Positions 31,908 to 41,700 of a stretch of 64,000 nucleotides of DNA are shown one piece after another. The notes under the pieces are model-generated. The model ran no database searches and was not told where the DNA came from. It saw only the letters and a list, made by a program, of their open reading frames with translations. Source of the stretch: Oxalobacter formigenes (GTDB taxonomy: Bacteria; Pseudomonadota; Gammaproteobacteria; Burkholderiales; Burkholderiaceae_D); the NCBI RefSeq assembly GCF_027158485.1, contig NZ_JAMKYJ010000002.1, one strand, 5' to 3'. Every line of letters begins with the position of its first letter. Positions within the stretch are counted from its first letter, which is position 1. The position numbers and the translations under genes are program-made.

Positions 31908-33992
31908 TTAAGACGCCAGTTTGGATATGTCGGCTACCTGATTCATCATGGTGTGCAATTGTTTCAGTAGTGCGATGCGGTTGTTTCGCAGTTTCTGATC
32001 GTCTGCCATAACCATGACGTTGGTGAAAAAGGCATCGACGTCATCGTGCAGTTGAGCCATCGTTTTCAGTGTACCAGTATAATCGCCGGCTGCAAATTTC
32101 TGATCGGCCTGCGGTTTGACTGCCGTCATGTCGGTAAACAGTTTCTTTTCGCTGTCTTCGACCAGTACGTCTGGCTGAACCTGTCCGGTATTGACATCGG
32201 ATTTCTTGAGAATATTGGTAATGCGTTTGTTGGCAGCGGCCAGCGAGGCTGCTTCAGGCATTTCAGCGAAAGCGCGGACGGCATCGAGCCGTTCGATCAG
32301 ATTATCGAAACGGTCCGGGTTTTGCGACAGGACGGCTTCGATTTCATCCGGTGTGTAACCGCGGTCTCGCAACAGCCCGCGCAGCCGATCCATGAAGAAA
32401 GCGATAACGCCTTCAGTCGGATCTTTCATGGTAGCGTTAGTCGAGAGAATACTGACTGTTTCGGCAAGTACCTCACGCAGGGAGAGAGGCAGTTTTTTCT
32501 CGATGAGGATGCGCAGGAAGCCGAGGGCGTGGCGGCGCAGGGCGAATGGGTCCCTGTCGCCGGTCGGCTGGAGGCCGATTCCCCAGATACCGACCAGTGT
32601 TTCCATCTTGTCGGCCAATGCGATGACTGTTCCGGTTGCCGTTGTCGGCAGGACATCACCTGCAAAACGGGGCATGTAATGTTCCTGTGCTGCCAGGGCG
32701 ACTTCTTCGGGTTCTCCGTCGTGACGGGCGTAGTATGTTCCCATGATGCCTTGCAGTTCCGGGAATTCGCCGACCATTTCAGTCAACAGGTCGGCTTTGG
32801 CCAGCTGGGCACCTCGATCGGCAAGCTGTTTGTCGTACCCAAGTTTTTCGGCAATGAATACGGAAAGCAGTCTGACTCGTGCCATGCGCTGTGCCAGTGT
32901 GCCGAGCTTGTTGTGATAAACGACGTTCGCCAATCCGGGCAGGCGGTCTTCCAGTTTTTTCTTTTTATCCTGCTCGAAGAAGAAACGGGCGTCCGACAGA
33001 CGGGGACGAACGACGCGTTCGTTGCCGCTGATGATGCGCTGCGGGGTATTGGTTTCCATATTGGAAACGATCAGAAAACGCGAGCGCAAACGACCGGATG
33101 CGTCTGTCAGGGCAAAATATTTCTGGTTGGTTTGCATGGTCAGGATCAGGCATTCCTGTGGGACTTCAAGGAAAGTGTCCTCAAAGTTGCACTCATAAAC
33201 GATAGGCCATTCAACCAGTGCGGTGACTTCATCGAGAAGCGATTCAGGCATCAGGACTTTGTCACCTTTGGCTTTTTCGTTCAGCATCGCGCGGATGCGT
33301 TCTTTCCGGGATTGAAAGCCGGGGATGACTTTGCCGCGTGTTTCAAGTGTGACGGCATAATAGTCTGCCGCCAGAATGCCGATATCCCCATCTGAAAGGA
33401 AACGGTGTCCGTGAGTGATGCGACCAGCTGAAAGACCCAAAAGAGTGATCGGCAAGACATTTTCGCCGTGCATGGCGATGAATTCATGAACCGGACGGAC
33501 AAATTCGACCGTTTCACCATCCGGTCGCTGGTAAGTCATCATTTTCGGAACGGGCAGGTCATGGGCCGCTTTTTCGACCGCTTTTTGCAAGGCACTTGCC
33601 AGTGGCAATCCGGCTGCCGTGTAGGTATAGAAGAAACTTTCGTTTTTGCCGTCCGGCGCTTTTTCCAGCTTGCTGATGTCGATATCCGGAATGTTCAATG
33701 CAGCCAGTTTCTTTTTCAGGGGAGCGGTCGGATTGCCGTCGGCATCCAGTGCAACATTGACTGGCAATACTTTTTGTCGAACCGTTTTGTCCGGCGATAC
33801 GTCACGAACGTCGGTAATGGTAACGGCAAGACGTCTGGGCGTTGCGTAAATAGTTGTTTTGGACGTGTCGTTTAAAAAATCTTCCTGTTTGAGACTGCTT
33901 TCGATGGTCGAGGCAAACGAGTCAGCCAGTTTCATCAATGCCTTTGGAGGCAATTCTTCAGTCAGGATTTCAACGAGCAGGGTCTGGTTCAT
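31908..33992 (-). CDS. glyS: Glycine-tRNA ligase beta subunit
   Basis: The 694-residue beta subunit of the alpha2-beta2 glycyl-tRNA synthetase, needed for tRNA-Gly binding. It shows the opening LLVEILTEELPPKALMKLA, the conserved YATPRRLAV and ARFFFEQDKK, the HD-like region (ELQGIMGTYYARHDGEP) and the C-terminal helical anticodon-binding part (TNVMVMADDQKLRNNRIALL). Fourteen codons upstream of the ATG at 33992 are open but not conserved. The gene lies 84 bases after glyQ and upstream of gmhB in one transcript unit. Confidence 0.97.
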   Translation of the reverse strand: MNQTLLVEILTEELPPKALMKLADSFASTIESSLKQEDFLNDTSKTTIYATPRRLAVTITDVRDVSPDKTVRQKVLPVNVALDADGNPTAPLKKKLAALNIPDIDISKLEKAPDGKNESFFYTYTAAGLPLASALQKAVEKAAHDLPVPKMMTYQRPDGETVEFVRPVHEFIAMHGENVLPITLLGLSAGRITHGHRFLSDGDIGILAADYYAVTLETRGKVIPGFQSRKERIRAMLNEKAKGDKVLMPESLLDEVTALVEWPIVYECNFEDTFLEVPQECLILTMQTNQKYFALTDASGRLRSRFLIVSNMETNTPQRIISGNERVVRPRLSDARFFFEQDKKKKLEDRLPGLANVVYHNKLGTLAQRMARVRLLSVFIAEKLGYDKQLADRGAQLAKADLLTEMVGEFPELQGIMGTYYARHDGEPEEVALAAQEHYMPRFAGDVLPTTATGTVIALADKMETLVGIWGIGLQPTGDRDPFALRRHALGFLRILIEKKLPLSLREVLAETVSILSTNATMKDPTEGVIAFFMDRLRGLLRDRGYTPDEIEAVLSQNPDRFDNLIERLDAVRAFAEMPEAASLAAANKRITNILKKSDVNTGQVQPDVLVEDSEKKLFTDMTAVKPQADQKFAAGDYTGTLKTMAQLHDDVDAFFTNVMVMADDQKLRNNRIALLKQLHTMMNQVADISKLAS

Positions 33993-34076
33993 GTTAAAGC
34001 CTTTTGCTTTTTTCTGGCGGATTTTTCCGCTCAATGATTCATTCAGTACAGTTCAATGTCCGGCCTGTTTTTCCGA

Positions 34077-34988
34077 TCAGGCGATTTTCCGGTGATCGCC
34101 GCACATCGGGAAGCCAAGTGCTTCACGCGATTCATAATAGCCTTGTGCGACCATGCGCGACAGGGTACGGATACGGCCGATGTACGCTGCTCGTTCCGTG
34201 ACGGACAGGGCACCGCGTGCATCGAGCAGATTGAACGTATGTGCCGCTTTGAGAATGTTTTCGTAAGCAGGCAATGTCAATTTTTCTTCGATCAGCCGTT
34301 TCGCTTCGGTTTCATAATTGCCGAACAGGGTGAACAGGAAAGGCACATTGGCCTGTTCGAAGTTGAAGGCGGATTGTTCCACTTCGTTTTGATGGTAAAC
34401 GTCGCCGTAGGTCAGGTATTTTTTGACACCACGGTCAGTCCATTCTGTCCAGACAAGATCGTAAACATTCTCAACACCCTGCAGGTACATGGCGAGACGT
34501 TCCAGACCGTAGGTGATTTCACCGAGGATCGGCTTGCAGTCGATGCCTCCGACTTGCTGGAAATAGGTGAACTGGGTCACTTCCATGCCGTTTAACCAGA
34601 CTTCCCAGCCAAGGCCCCATGCGCCCAGAGTCGGGTTTTCCCAGTCATCTTCAACGAAACGGACATCATTTTGCTTCAGATCGAGACCCAGTGCCGCAAG
34701 TGATCCAAGATACAGATCAAGAATGTCTTCCGGAGCCGGTTTCAAAACGACCTGAAACTGGTAATAGTGCTGCATGCGGTTCGGATTTTCACCATAGCGG
34801 CCGTCTTTCGGACGCCGGGATGGCTGGACGTAGGCCGCTCTCCAGGGTTCCGGGCCGATGGCACGCAGGAAAGTCGCGGTATGCGAAGTGCCTGCACCGA
34901 CTTCCATATCGTATGGTTGAAGCAGGGCGCAGCCTTGCTGGCTCCAGTATTGTTGAAGCGTAAAAATGATTTGTTGAAAAGTGATCAT
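34077..34988 (-). CDS. glyQ: Glycine-tRNA ligase alpha subunit
   Basis: The 303-residue catalytic subunit of bacterial heterotetrameric glycyl-tRNA synthetase, a class II enzyme. The sequence is very conserved: TFQQIIFTLQQYWSQQGC at the start, the motif 2 region EPWRAAYVQPSRRPKDGRYG, GWEVWLNGMEVTQFTYFQQ, and motif 3 GEITYGLERLAMYLQ. The ATG at 34988 is preferred over the open extension upstream because it matches the family start. It is the first gene of the glyQ-glyS-gmhB-plsC-ygjP-gloA series. Confidence 0.98.
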   Translation of the reverse strand: MITFQQIIFTLQQYWSQQGCALLQPYDMEVGAGTSHTATFLRAIGPEPWRAAYVQPSRRPKDGRYGENPNRMQHYYQFQVVLKPAPEDILDLYLGSLAALGLDLKQNDVRFVEDDWENPTLGAWGLGWEVWLNGMEVTQFTYFQQVGGIDCKPILGEITYGLERLAMYLQGVENVYDLVWTEWTDRGVKKYLTYGDVYHQNEVEQSAFNFEQANVPFLFTLFGNYETEAKRLIEEKLTLPAYENILKAAHTFNLLDARGALSVTERAAYIGRIRTLSRMVAQGYYESREALGFPMCGDHRKIA

Positions 34989-35199
34989 GTCCGTTTTCCT
35001 GTCCCCAAAAACCTTGACGCATTGGGGGAATTTTTGCATAAGGAGAAATTCTAGCCGTTTTATGGGCGAAGGGGAATTGAAAGGCGGCTATTAGCCTGAT
35101 TTCATGACGGGATTGTCTGAAATTTTCAGCACTAATGCATGGTAAGGCCTGAAAAGTGACAAAGGGAATTCGGAAAACAACGAGCGGTAAAAATGAAAC

Positions 35200-35231
35200 G
35201 GACACCGCAAATTGCATACGATGCGGTGTCC
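35200..35231 (-). terminator. Terminator of fbp
   Basis: Perfect 10-base arms GGACACCGCA and TGCGGTGTCC around a 12-base loop, 15 bases beyond the fbp stop codon. On the minus strand it is followed by GTTTCATTTTT, so the T-run is imperfect. Confidence 0.75.
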
Positions 35232-35245
35232 GGAGAATAAAAGTT

Positions 35246-36259
35246 TTATCGCGTTTCCTTGTGGTAACGGGTGATGCGATCGACTTCGTTTTTGGAGCCT
35301 AAAAATACCGGAACACGCTGATGCAGTTTTTCAGGAACGACGTCTAGCATCGGGATCAGCCCGTTTGTCGCAGCGCCGCCTGCCTGCTCGACGATGAATG
35401 CCATTGGATTGGCTTCATAAAGCAGACGGATGCGGCCGCCCTGTTCGATGTTGCGTTCGTCGGCAGGGTACATGAAGATGCCGCCGCGGTTCAGTATCCG
35501 GTGCATGTCGGTGACCATCGAGGCAACCCAGCGCATATTGAAATCTTTTTTCAACGGGCCTCCCTTGCCGGTCTGCATTTCTTCAAAGTAGCGTTTGACC
35601 GGTGGGAACCAGCGACGGGCATTCGATGCATTAATGGCATATTCGCTGGTGTCTTCAGGAATGCGCATGTTGGCCTGTGTCAGTACCCATGAACCCATTT
35701 CACGGTCAAGCGTGAAGCAATGAACGCCACGGCCTGTCGTCAATACCAGCAGGGTTTGCGGACCGTAAAGTGCATAGCCGGCCGCGATTTGCTGGCGACC
35801 CGGTTGCAGGAAATCCTTTTCATCGGCATCGGTCTTGTCTTCCGGCATTTTCAGCACGGAAAAGATGGTGCCGATGGACACGTTCACGTCGATATTGCTC
35901 GATCCGTCCAGCGGATCGAACAGAAGCAGGTAACTGCCGTGGGGGTAGGTCTTGGATATCGGATGAATGGTTTCCATCTCCTCGGAAGCCATGGCGGAAA
36001 GATGGCCACCCCATTCATTGGATTCAAGCAGGATTTCGTTACTCAGAATGTCCAGTTTTTTCTGGACTTCACCCTGAACGTTTTCTGTTTCGTTGCTGCC
36101 CAAAATGTTGCCCAGCGCGCCTTTTCCAACAGAATGGCCGATGGTTTTGCAGGCCCGTGCAACCACTTCCAGAAGCAGGCGCAGTTCTTCAGGAACCGTG
36201 CCGTAACGGCGGTTTTCCTCGATCAGGTGTTGTGTCAGGCTGACTCGTTTCTGTCTCAT
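35246..36259 (-). CDS. fbp: Fructose-1,6-bisphosphatase, class 1
   Basis: A gluconeogenic phosphatase that converts fructose 1,6-bisphosphate to fructose 6-phosphate. The 337-residue protein carries the metal-binding signature LLLFDPLDGSSNIDVNVSIG, the KDFNMRWVASMVTDMHRIL segment, and near the C-terminus RIRLLYEANPMAFIVEQAGG. Length is normal. In Burkholderiales fbp commonly lies next to pepN, as here, with 23 bases between pepN stop and fbp start. An organism living on C2 acids needs this enzyme to make sugars. Confidence 0.97.
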   Translation of the reverse strand: MRQKRVSLTQHLIEENRRYGTVPEELRLLLEVVARACKTIGHSVGKGALGNILGSNETENVQGEVQKKLDILSNEILLESNEWGGHLSAMASEEMETIHPISKTYPHGSYLLLFDPLDGSSNIDVNVSIGTIFSVLKMPEDKTDADEKDFLQPGRQQIAAGYALYGPQTLLVLTTGRGVHCFTLDREMGSWVLTQANMRIPEDTSEYAINASNARRWFPPVKRYFEEMQTGKGGPLKKDFNMRWVASMVTDMHRILNRGGIFMYPADERNIEQGGRIRLLYEANPMAFIVEQAGGAATNGLIPMLDVVPEKLHQRVPVFLGSKNEVDRITRYHKETR

Positions 36260-36282
36260 TTCGTTCCCGTTTTTTCGTTTTT

Positions 36283-38940
36283 TTAAGCTGACAATGTTTT
36301 ATTGATGATTTCGCGCGTGTCGCGGGACAATTCCTGTTTCGAAACCTGTTTCAGGGCCCGTTCTGCCGGCTGGCGCAAAGAGGGAACGTAACGTTTGTAC
36401 TGGTCCATGCATCGGGCGAGCCGTGCGGCAACCTGTGGATTGATTCTGTCCAGCTCCAGCAGGTATTTCGCCCAGAATTCGTAGCCGCTCCCATCTTCAG
36501 CATGAAATTGTGCCATATTGTTATGACAAAAGCCAAAGATGAGGCTTCTGGCCCGGTTCGGATTTCTGAAAGTGAACGCCGGATGTTCCATGAGTTCACG
36601 GATGGATTCGATGGATGTTGTCGGGGACGTGGATTGCAGCGAGAACCATTTGTCGATGACAAGCGGTTCGTTTTCGTATTCCTTGTAGAAGTGTTCCAGC
36701 AGTTCTTTCACTTCCGGCAGTTTTTGCATGCATCCGGAGTGAACGAGCGATGTCAGCGCGGCCAGCCGGTCTGTCATATTGTTGGCCTGACGGTACTGGT
36801 CGATTGCCATGTGGCACGTGTCGGTACTGTCGCAAAGCAGCAGATAGGACAGCGCCAGATTTTTCAACGCCCTTTTGCCTGCATCTTGTGGAATCGGGCG
36901 GTATTCGCCGTCTGTGAGGTTATTTTTATAGGCTTTTTGCCATTCTTTCTCCAGCGCGTTTGCCAGTGTTTTACGCATGAATTGCCGTGCCGTGTGAATG
37001 GCACGGGGATCGATTTCATCCATTTTTTCCGCAATGATGGTTTCACTCGGAAGAGTCAATGCAAGTTCACGCAAGGCCGGGTCAAGTGAGGTATTTGTCA
37101 GGACAGTGCGGAAGGCATCGATAAATGGTTTATCCAGTGTAAGAGGCCTGTTTTCGCGGACTGCGTGGGTGAGTTCCAGCAGACGGCGCATGGCGAGTCG
37201 TTGTCCTGCTTCCCAGCGGTTGAAACTGTCGGTGTCGTTCGCGAGCAGATGCAGCAGTTCTTCATCCGTCTGTTCGAATTCAAGAATGACGGGAGCGGAG
37301 AAATTGCGCAGGGCAGAAATGACCGGTTTTTCAGGGACATCGACCAGTGTGAAAGTCTGTTTTTCCTGTGTCAGCTCCAATACACAGGTATCGGATGCAT
37401 TGTCTGACCCTTTGACACGAACGGGAATTTCCTTGCCATGTGCATCCAGCAGGCCGATGGCAATCGGGATCAGGAAAGGTTTTTTTTCTGTTTGTCCCGG
37501 TGTTGGTGGACAGCTTTGGCTTAATGTCAGCGACAAGGTTCTGTTTAGGCTGTCGTAATCGCTTTCCAGCTTGACACGGGGCGTTCCGGCCTGACTGTAC
37601 CAGAGTTCGAATTGTGACAGGTCGCGACCATTCGCATCCGCCATGGCGGCCAGAAAATCGGCACATGTCACGGCATTTCCGTCATGACGTTTGAAGTAAA
37701 GGTCCATGCCTTTTTTGAAGCCGTCCCGTCCCAGAAGGGTCTGGTACATTCGAACGACTTCCGCACCTTTTTCATAAATCGTGACGGTATAGAAGTTGTT
37801 GATCTCCTGATATGAATCCGGACGGACTGGATGTGCCATGGGGCCTGCGTCTTCAGGAAACTGGACTTGACGCAGCGTGCGGACATCTTCGATACGTTTG
37901 ACGGCGCGGCCTGAATCGCTGCCTGTACGGTCGGCCGAGAATTCCTGATCACGGAATACGGTAAGGCCTTCTTTTAACGAAAGCTGGAACCAGTCGCGGC
38001 AGGTAACGCGGTCGCCGGTCCAGTTATGGAAGTATTCGTGGCCGACGACGGATTCGATGTTGGCGTAATCCTGATCGGTCGCAATACGGGGGTTGGCCAG
38101 TACGTAACGGGTATTGAAAATGTTCAGGCCCTTGTTTTCCATCGCGCCCATGTTGAAGTCGCTGACGGCAACGATCATGAAACGGTCGAGATCGAGTTCC
38201 AGTCCGAAACGGGATTCATCCCACGCGATGCTGTGCTTTAGGGATTCCATCGCATGAGGTGTCTTGTCGAGATTGCCGTCTTCGACCCAGACCTGCAAGA
38301 GCACGTCACGACCGTCGGCGAGCCTGAAAGTTTCTTCCTGACAGACCAGATTACCGGCAACAAGAGCGAACAGGTAGGACGGTTTTTTGAATGGATCTTC
38401 CCATTTGGCGAAATGTCGGCCTTTCGGAAGATCACCTTGATCAACGAGATTGCCGTTGGACAGGAGAACCGGATATTTTTTCTTGTCAGCGAAAAGGGTG
38501 ACCGTATAGCTTGCCATGACGTCCGGGCGGTCAGGATAGTATGTGATTTTGCGGAATCCTTCAGCTTCGCACTGGGTAAAGAAATTCCCGTTCGAAATAT
38601 ACAATCCCATCAGGGATGTGTTTTTATCGGGGCGAACAAGGGTATCTATTACCAGCGTGACGTCGTCGGGCGCGTTCGGGATTCGCAATTCACCGTGGTC
38701 CAGTGCGTAATCCGGTTTTTCCAGCGTGCGACCGTTCATGACGATTTTGACAAGTTCCAGATCCTGACCGTTCAAAACGATCTCGCGACTGTCTGATGCC
38801 GGATTGTGTTTGAATCGTGTAGTGGCCGAGACGCTGGTTGCAGAAGGTGCCAGATCGAAGGTGAGGTCGATATGATCGACCAGAAAAGAGGGGACGGTGT
38901 AATCGAGACGCTGGATGGTTTCCGGTTGTGCTGTGTTCAT
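36283..38940 (-). CDS. pepN: Aminopeptidase N
   Basis: An 885-residue zinc metalloprotease of family M1 that removes N-terminal residues from peptides in the cytoplasm. The exopeptidase motif GAMENKGLNIFN and the zinc motif HEYFHNWTGDRVT, with the downstream Glu ligand in KEGLTVFRDQEFS, are near residues 265-325. The remaining C-terminal half is the helical domain of the E. coli PepN type (TNTSLDPALRELALTLPSE, and NPNRARSLIFGFC near the end). The ATG at 38940 opens the conserved region; six codons upstream are open too. Probably co-transcribed with fbp. Confidence 0.96.
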   Translation of the reverse strand: MNTAQPETIQRLDYTVPSFLVDHIDLTFDLAPSATSVSATTRFKHNPASDSREIVLNGQDLELVKIVMNGRTLEKPDYALDHGELRIPNAPDDVTLVIDTLVRPDKNTSLMGLYISNGNFFTQCEAEGFRKITYYPDRPDVMASYTVTLFADKKKYPVLLSNGNLVDQGDLPKGRHFAKWEDPFKKPSYLFALVAGNLVCQEETFRLADGRDVLLQVWVEDGNLDKTPHAMESLKHSIAWDESRFGLELDLDRFMIVAVSDFNMGAMENKGLNIFNTRYVLANPRIATDQDYANIESVVGHEYFHNWTGDRVTCRDWFQLSLKEGLTVFRDQEFSADRTGSDSGRAVKRIEDVRTLRQVQFPEDAGPMAHPVRPDSYQEINNFYTVTIYEKGAEVVRMYQTLLGRDGFKKGMDLYFKRHDGNAVTCADFLAAMADANGRDLSQFELWYSQAGTPRVKLESDYDSLNRTLSLTLSQSCPPTPGQTEKKPFLIPIAIGLLDAHGKEIPVRVKGSDNASDTCVLELTQEKQTFTLVDVPEKPVISALRNFSAPVILEFEQTDEELLHLLANDTDSFNRWEAGQRLAMRRLLELTHAVRENRPLTLDKPFIDAFRTVLTNTSLDPALRELALTLPSETIIAEKMDEIDPRAIHTARQFMRKTLANALEKEWQKAYKNNLTDGEYRPIPQDAGKRALKNLALSYLLLCDSTDTCHMAIDQYRQANNMTDRLAALTSLVHSGCMQKLPEVKELLEHFYKEYENEPLVIDKWFSLQSTSPTTSIESIRELMEHPAFTFRNPNRARSLIFGFCHNNMAQFHAEDGSGYEFWAKYLLELDRINPQVAARLARCMDQYKRYVPSLRQPAERALKQVSKQELSRDTREIINKTLSA

Positions 38941-39102
38941 TTCGATGTCTGTTTCCAAATATGGTGTTTGGTTTTTTTATAAAAAACGTTCCTGTCGTTG
39001 TCTGTTTTTTCAGGAGCGTGCCCAACGACGATGCAATACCATACATTATCCATCAGAATGCGTTTTCATGGATGACAAGACCGGGGTTCGCAAGTAAACA
39101 AA

Positions 39103-39136
39103 AAGATTCTTTTCACCTGTGGGGCAAAAAGAATCT
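39103..39136 (-). terminator. Terminator of galU
   Basis: Arms AAGATTCTTTT and AAAAAGAATCTT around a short loop containing CACCTGTGGGG. On the minus strand it ends in TTTTTGTTT. It lies 36 bases after the galU stop codon. Confidence 0.8.
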
Positions 39137-39172
39137 TCTGGGGTATCAAACTGCTTTCAGTCCATTTTTACT

Positions 39173-40162
39173 TCAGGCCGCATTGATCGGGAAAGAATTT
39201 TGTGGCGGATTTTTATCGAGTCGCGATGTTTCGATGTTGCCAATATCTGGTACAGCTGTCGTTGCCACAAAATAGTTTTTTCTGACCTGATTCTGTGGGC
39301 GGCTATCGAGAAATTGTCTGAATTCCCTGCCGACTTCTTCGTGTTTCAGGGCAAACTGGACTGTCGCTTTCAGATAACCGAGTTTGCTGCCACAATCATA
39401 GCGAACTCCATCGAATTCATAAGCGAATACCGGTTCGCTTCCCAGGAGGGATTCTATGGCATCCGTCAGTTGCAGTTCGCCGCCACTGCCGGGCCGGAGT
39501 TTGCGCAAATGGGTGAATATAGTCGGATTGAGAATGTATCGGCCAACGACACCCAGATCGGACGGCGCATTTTCAGGTGCCGGTTTTTCGACGATATGAT
39601 GGACTTTTAAAATTTTGCCTGCGGGGACGCCTGCAATCATGCCGTAGTCCCTGCTTTTGGCGATGTTTATTTTTTCAACACCGATGATGCTTTGTCCCTG
39701 TTCCATATACAGTTCGGTCATCTGGCGCATGACAGGAATTTCGGCATCCAGCAAATCGTCCGCTAGAATGACGGCAAACGGTTCATCCCTTACCAGTCTT
39801 GCTGCGCACAAAACGGCATGGCCCAGTCCAAGAGCTTCCGCTTGCCTGACAAAATAGCATTCGACATTTTTCGGTTTGATTTTTTTGAGAACGTCTAGCA
39901 GGGTCTGCTTGTTTTTTGCATACAGTTCCGTTTCGAGTTCGTATGCCTTGTCGAAATGATCTTCAATTGCTCTTTTGTTGCGGCCGGTAACAAATATCAT
40001 TTCGGTAATGCCCGCGGCGGCGGCTTCTTCGACGGCATACTGGATCAATGGTTTGTCGACAACGGGAAGCATTTCTTTGGGACTGGCTTTGGTCGCTGGC
40101 AAAAAACGCGTGCCAAGACCGGCAACGGGAAAAACGGCTTTGGTAACTTTTTTAGAAATCAT
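39173..40162 (-). CDS. galU: UTP-glucose-1-phosphate uridylyltransferase with C-terminal extension
   Basis: Makes UDP-glucose for envelope polysaccharides. The 329-residue protein has the nucleotide-binding start AVFPVAGLGTRFLPATKASPKEMLPV, the QAEALGLGHAVLCA motif, the LADDLLDAEIPVMRQM metal site region and YDCGSKLGYLKATVQFAL at the usual end. Homologues normally finish near residue 290. Here about 40 more residues follow (NYFVATTAVPDIGNIETSR and a Pro/Asn-rich end) that I cannot match to a domain. The ATG at 40162 is preferred over an upstream extension. Confidence 0.94.
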   Translation of the reverse strand: MISKKVTKAVFPVAGLGTRFLPATKASPKEMLPVVDKPLIQYAVEEAAAAGITEMIFVTGRNKRAIEDHFDKAYELETELYAKNKQTLLDVLKKIKPKNVECYFVRQAEALGLGHAVLCAARLVRDEPFAVILADDLLDAEIPVMRQMTELYMEQGQSIIGVEKINIAKSRDYGMIAGVPAGKILKVHHIVEKPAPENAPSDLGVVGRYILNPTIFTHLRKLRPGSGGELQLTDAIESLLGSEPVFAYEFDGVRYDCGSKLGYLKATVQFALKHEEVGREFRQFLDSRPQNQVRKNYFVATTAVPDIGNIETSRLDKNPPQNSFPINAA

Positions 40163-40582
40163 TTTGATTCTGCCTTTAATAATAGAATGCAATTTCAGGT
40201 AAAGACAAACAGACTTTTGGAACATGTTGCCGGTTTACGGTTCATAACCGGCACGCTTTTCAAATCATTTATCCAATTTGTCCATTCTGTTAATGATGAG
40301 TACAAGATCAATAGATGAAAAAACAGCTTCTGTTTATTCAGGAATAATCCGGTGTCATCAATGATGACTGGCGTTTTCCAACGATGATCGCATATCTTCA
40401 AAAAAGAATTTTGACAAGAAGTAAAACGATTAATGGAACAGACAGACTGATTGGTGGTTTTCATTACCCTGTTAATGCAGGGCTTATATGGATATGAAAA
40501 AATTCAGTCAAATTTGAAAGGGGAAATTATTGAAAAAAAGCAACTTTGGGGTATTGGATGGAAGAGAGGTAATTGAAGAAAA
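40163..40582. other. AT-rich gene-free region upstream of galU
   Basis: About 420 bases with no gene. It holds the 15-base palindrome GTCATCA-A-TGATGAC at 40354-40368, about 190 bases before the galU start, which could be an operator. Otherwise I see only AT-rich spacer. Confidence 0.5.
40354..40368. promoter_or_regulatory. 15-base palindrome
   Basis: GTCATCA-A-TGATGAC, perfect 7-base arms around one base. Possible operator; the target gene is uncertain because it lies about 190 bases upstream of galU and 310 bases beyond the end of the H-NS gene. Confidence 0.35.
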
Positions 40583-40605
40583 AAGGCCTGCACTGAGCAG
40601 GCCTT
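40580..40605 (-). terminator. Terminator of the H-NS gene
   Basis: Arms AAGGCCTGC and GCAGGCCTT around ACTGA; on the minus strand followed by TTTTTTCTTC. It lies about 75 bases beyond the H-NS-like gene's stop codon. Confidence 0.85.
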
Positions 40606-40679
40606 CAGGATGACAACAAGCAATAAAACTGTTTGTATTATTTTTTTAACTTAATATAAGTTAATAATCTGAAACGGAA

Positions 40680-40970
40680 TTATTTGATAAGATATTTGTC
40701 TTTGTTTTTCGGGTCGATCCATTTTGGAGCCTTGCCACGACCCGACCATGTTTCACCACTTGCCGGATTGCGGTATTTGGGAGCCAGCGGTGCGCGGACA
40801 CGCCCGGTTTTCTTTTTATTGGTGAAACCGAGATCGGCCAAAGTGATCCCATATTCCGCCATCGTCATTTTGATTTGAGAAATGGCATTGGATAATTCGT
40901 TTTTGCGCAGCTCTTCAGCTTCGTTTTGAAGCTGCTTTATCTGGTCCTGCAACTGTTTGTATATCGCCAT
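40680..40970 (-). CDS. H-NS family nucleoid-associated protein
   Basis: A 96-residue histone-like protein that binds curved, AT-rich DNA and silences genes. The N-terminal half is a coiled-coil oligomerisation region (QLQDQIKQLQNEAEELRKNE). The C-terminal DNA-binding domain has the Burkholderiales-type motif ASGETWSGRGKAPKWIDP near residues 68-85. Length and layout match the small H-NS proteins of this order. The ATG at 40970 is preferred over the 15 open codons upstream. It has its own terminator and a long AT-rich upstream region, which is often autoregulated in this family. Confidence 0.9.
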   Translation of the reverse strand: MAIYKQLQDQIKQLQNEAEELRKNELSNAISQIKMTMAEYGITLADLGFTNKKKTGRVRAPLAPKYRNPASGETWSGRGKAPKWIDPKNKDKYLIK

Positions 40971-41245
40971 GATTTTGTCCCCGTCAAGTGTCGGAAAATT
41001 TCTGAATTCCAGCACGGAATCTTCAAGGTTCCGGTGTATGTTTTAATAAGTAAAATAACTGTTCCGTTATTTTAATGGATATATTTTATCTTTACATTTT
41101 AAATAAATAAAGTCTTTATTGACTATTTAATCCCCGATTTGTCAGGATTATTCTATTTTTAATCAAGAAATCACTTTTTCTAAAGGAAAAATTCCATTAA
41201 ATTAATTGGTATGCAAAATAAATGCCTGACTTGTTCTTGTCTGAT

Positions 41246-41677
41246 TCATACAAGTTGCTTCCATTGGTCAGGGCTGATTATACGGAAAAAACCGTTACGG
41301 GTATTTTTACGGGCCAGTTTCAATAAAGCCTTGTCTTTTGTAATAAGGACGTGAGCTCTGGCGTCAAAAGCCAGCTCCATGAATTTCTGATCGTCTTTAT
41401 CGCTGCAGATGGGGAGTAAATGGTAATCCTGTTTTTTCGGTTCGATTAATTGAATGAGTTCGTCGAATTCGAGTTTTGAACGTTCTTTTTGCCTTACATC
41501 CAGATTCAATTTGGGATAATCGAGTACACGTAGCCACTCTTCGCGACAATCTTCACGTGTTATCGCGTGAAATGTGTCTGCTTTGATGGCGTCGTGAAAT
41601 GGTTTAATGGCGGGGTCGCGGAAAACGAAGAGGTCCAGGCAAACGTTTGTATCCAGTACGGCTAAAATAGAGTTCAT
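41246..41677 (-). CDS. PIN-domain ribonuclease (putative toxin), no antitoxin beside it
   Basis: A 143-residue protein of the PIN family, which are metal-dependent RNases and often toxins. Acidic residues of the active site are visible: Asp9 in VLDTNVCLD, Glu46 region in REDCREEW, Asp95/96 in CSDKDDQKF and Asp115 in LITKDKALL. PIN toxins normally follow a small antitoxin gene. Here the upstream neighbour is the divergent yaaA, only 23 bases away, and downstream is H-NS, so the antitoxin is missing. It may be a chromosomal PIN protein of the putative toxin-antitoxin COG1569 type that works alone. Confidence 0.82.
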   Translation of the reverse strand: MNSILAVLDTNVCLDLFVFRDPAIKPFHDAIKADTFHAITREDCREEWLRVLDYPKLNLDVRQKERSKLEFDELIQLIEPKKQDYHLLPICSDKDDQKFMELAFDARAHVLITKDKALLKLARKNTRNGFFRIISPDQWKQLV

Positions 41678-41700
41678 GAATTTTTTTGATTGGTTTTTTT

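Noticed and set aside
32046..33395. A 449-codon open frame antisense to glyS
   Set aside because: It lies wholly inside a confident gene, lacks a ribosome site and shows no family.
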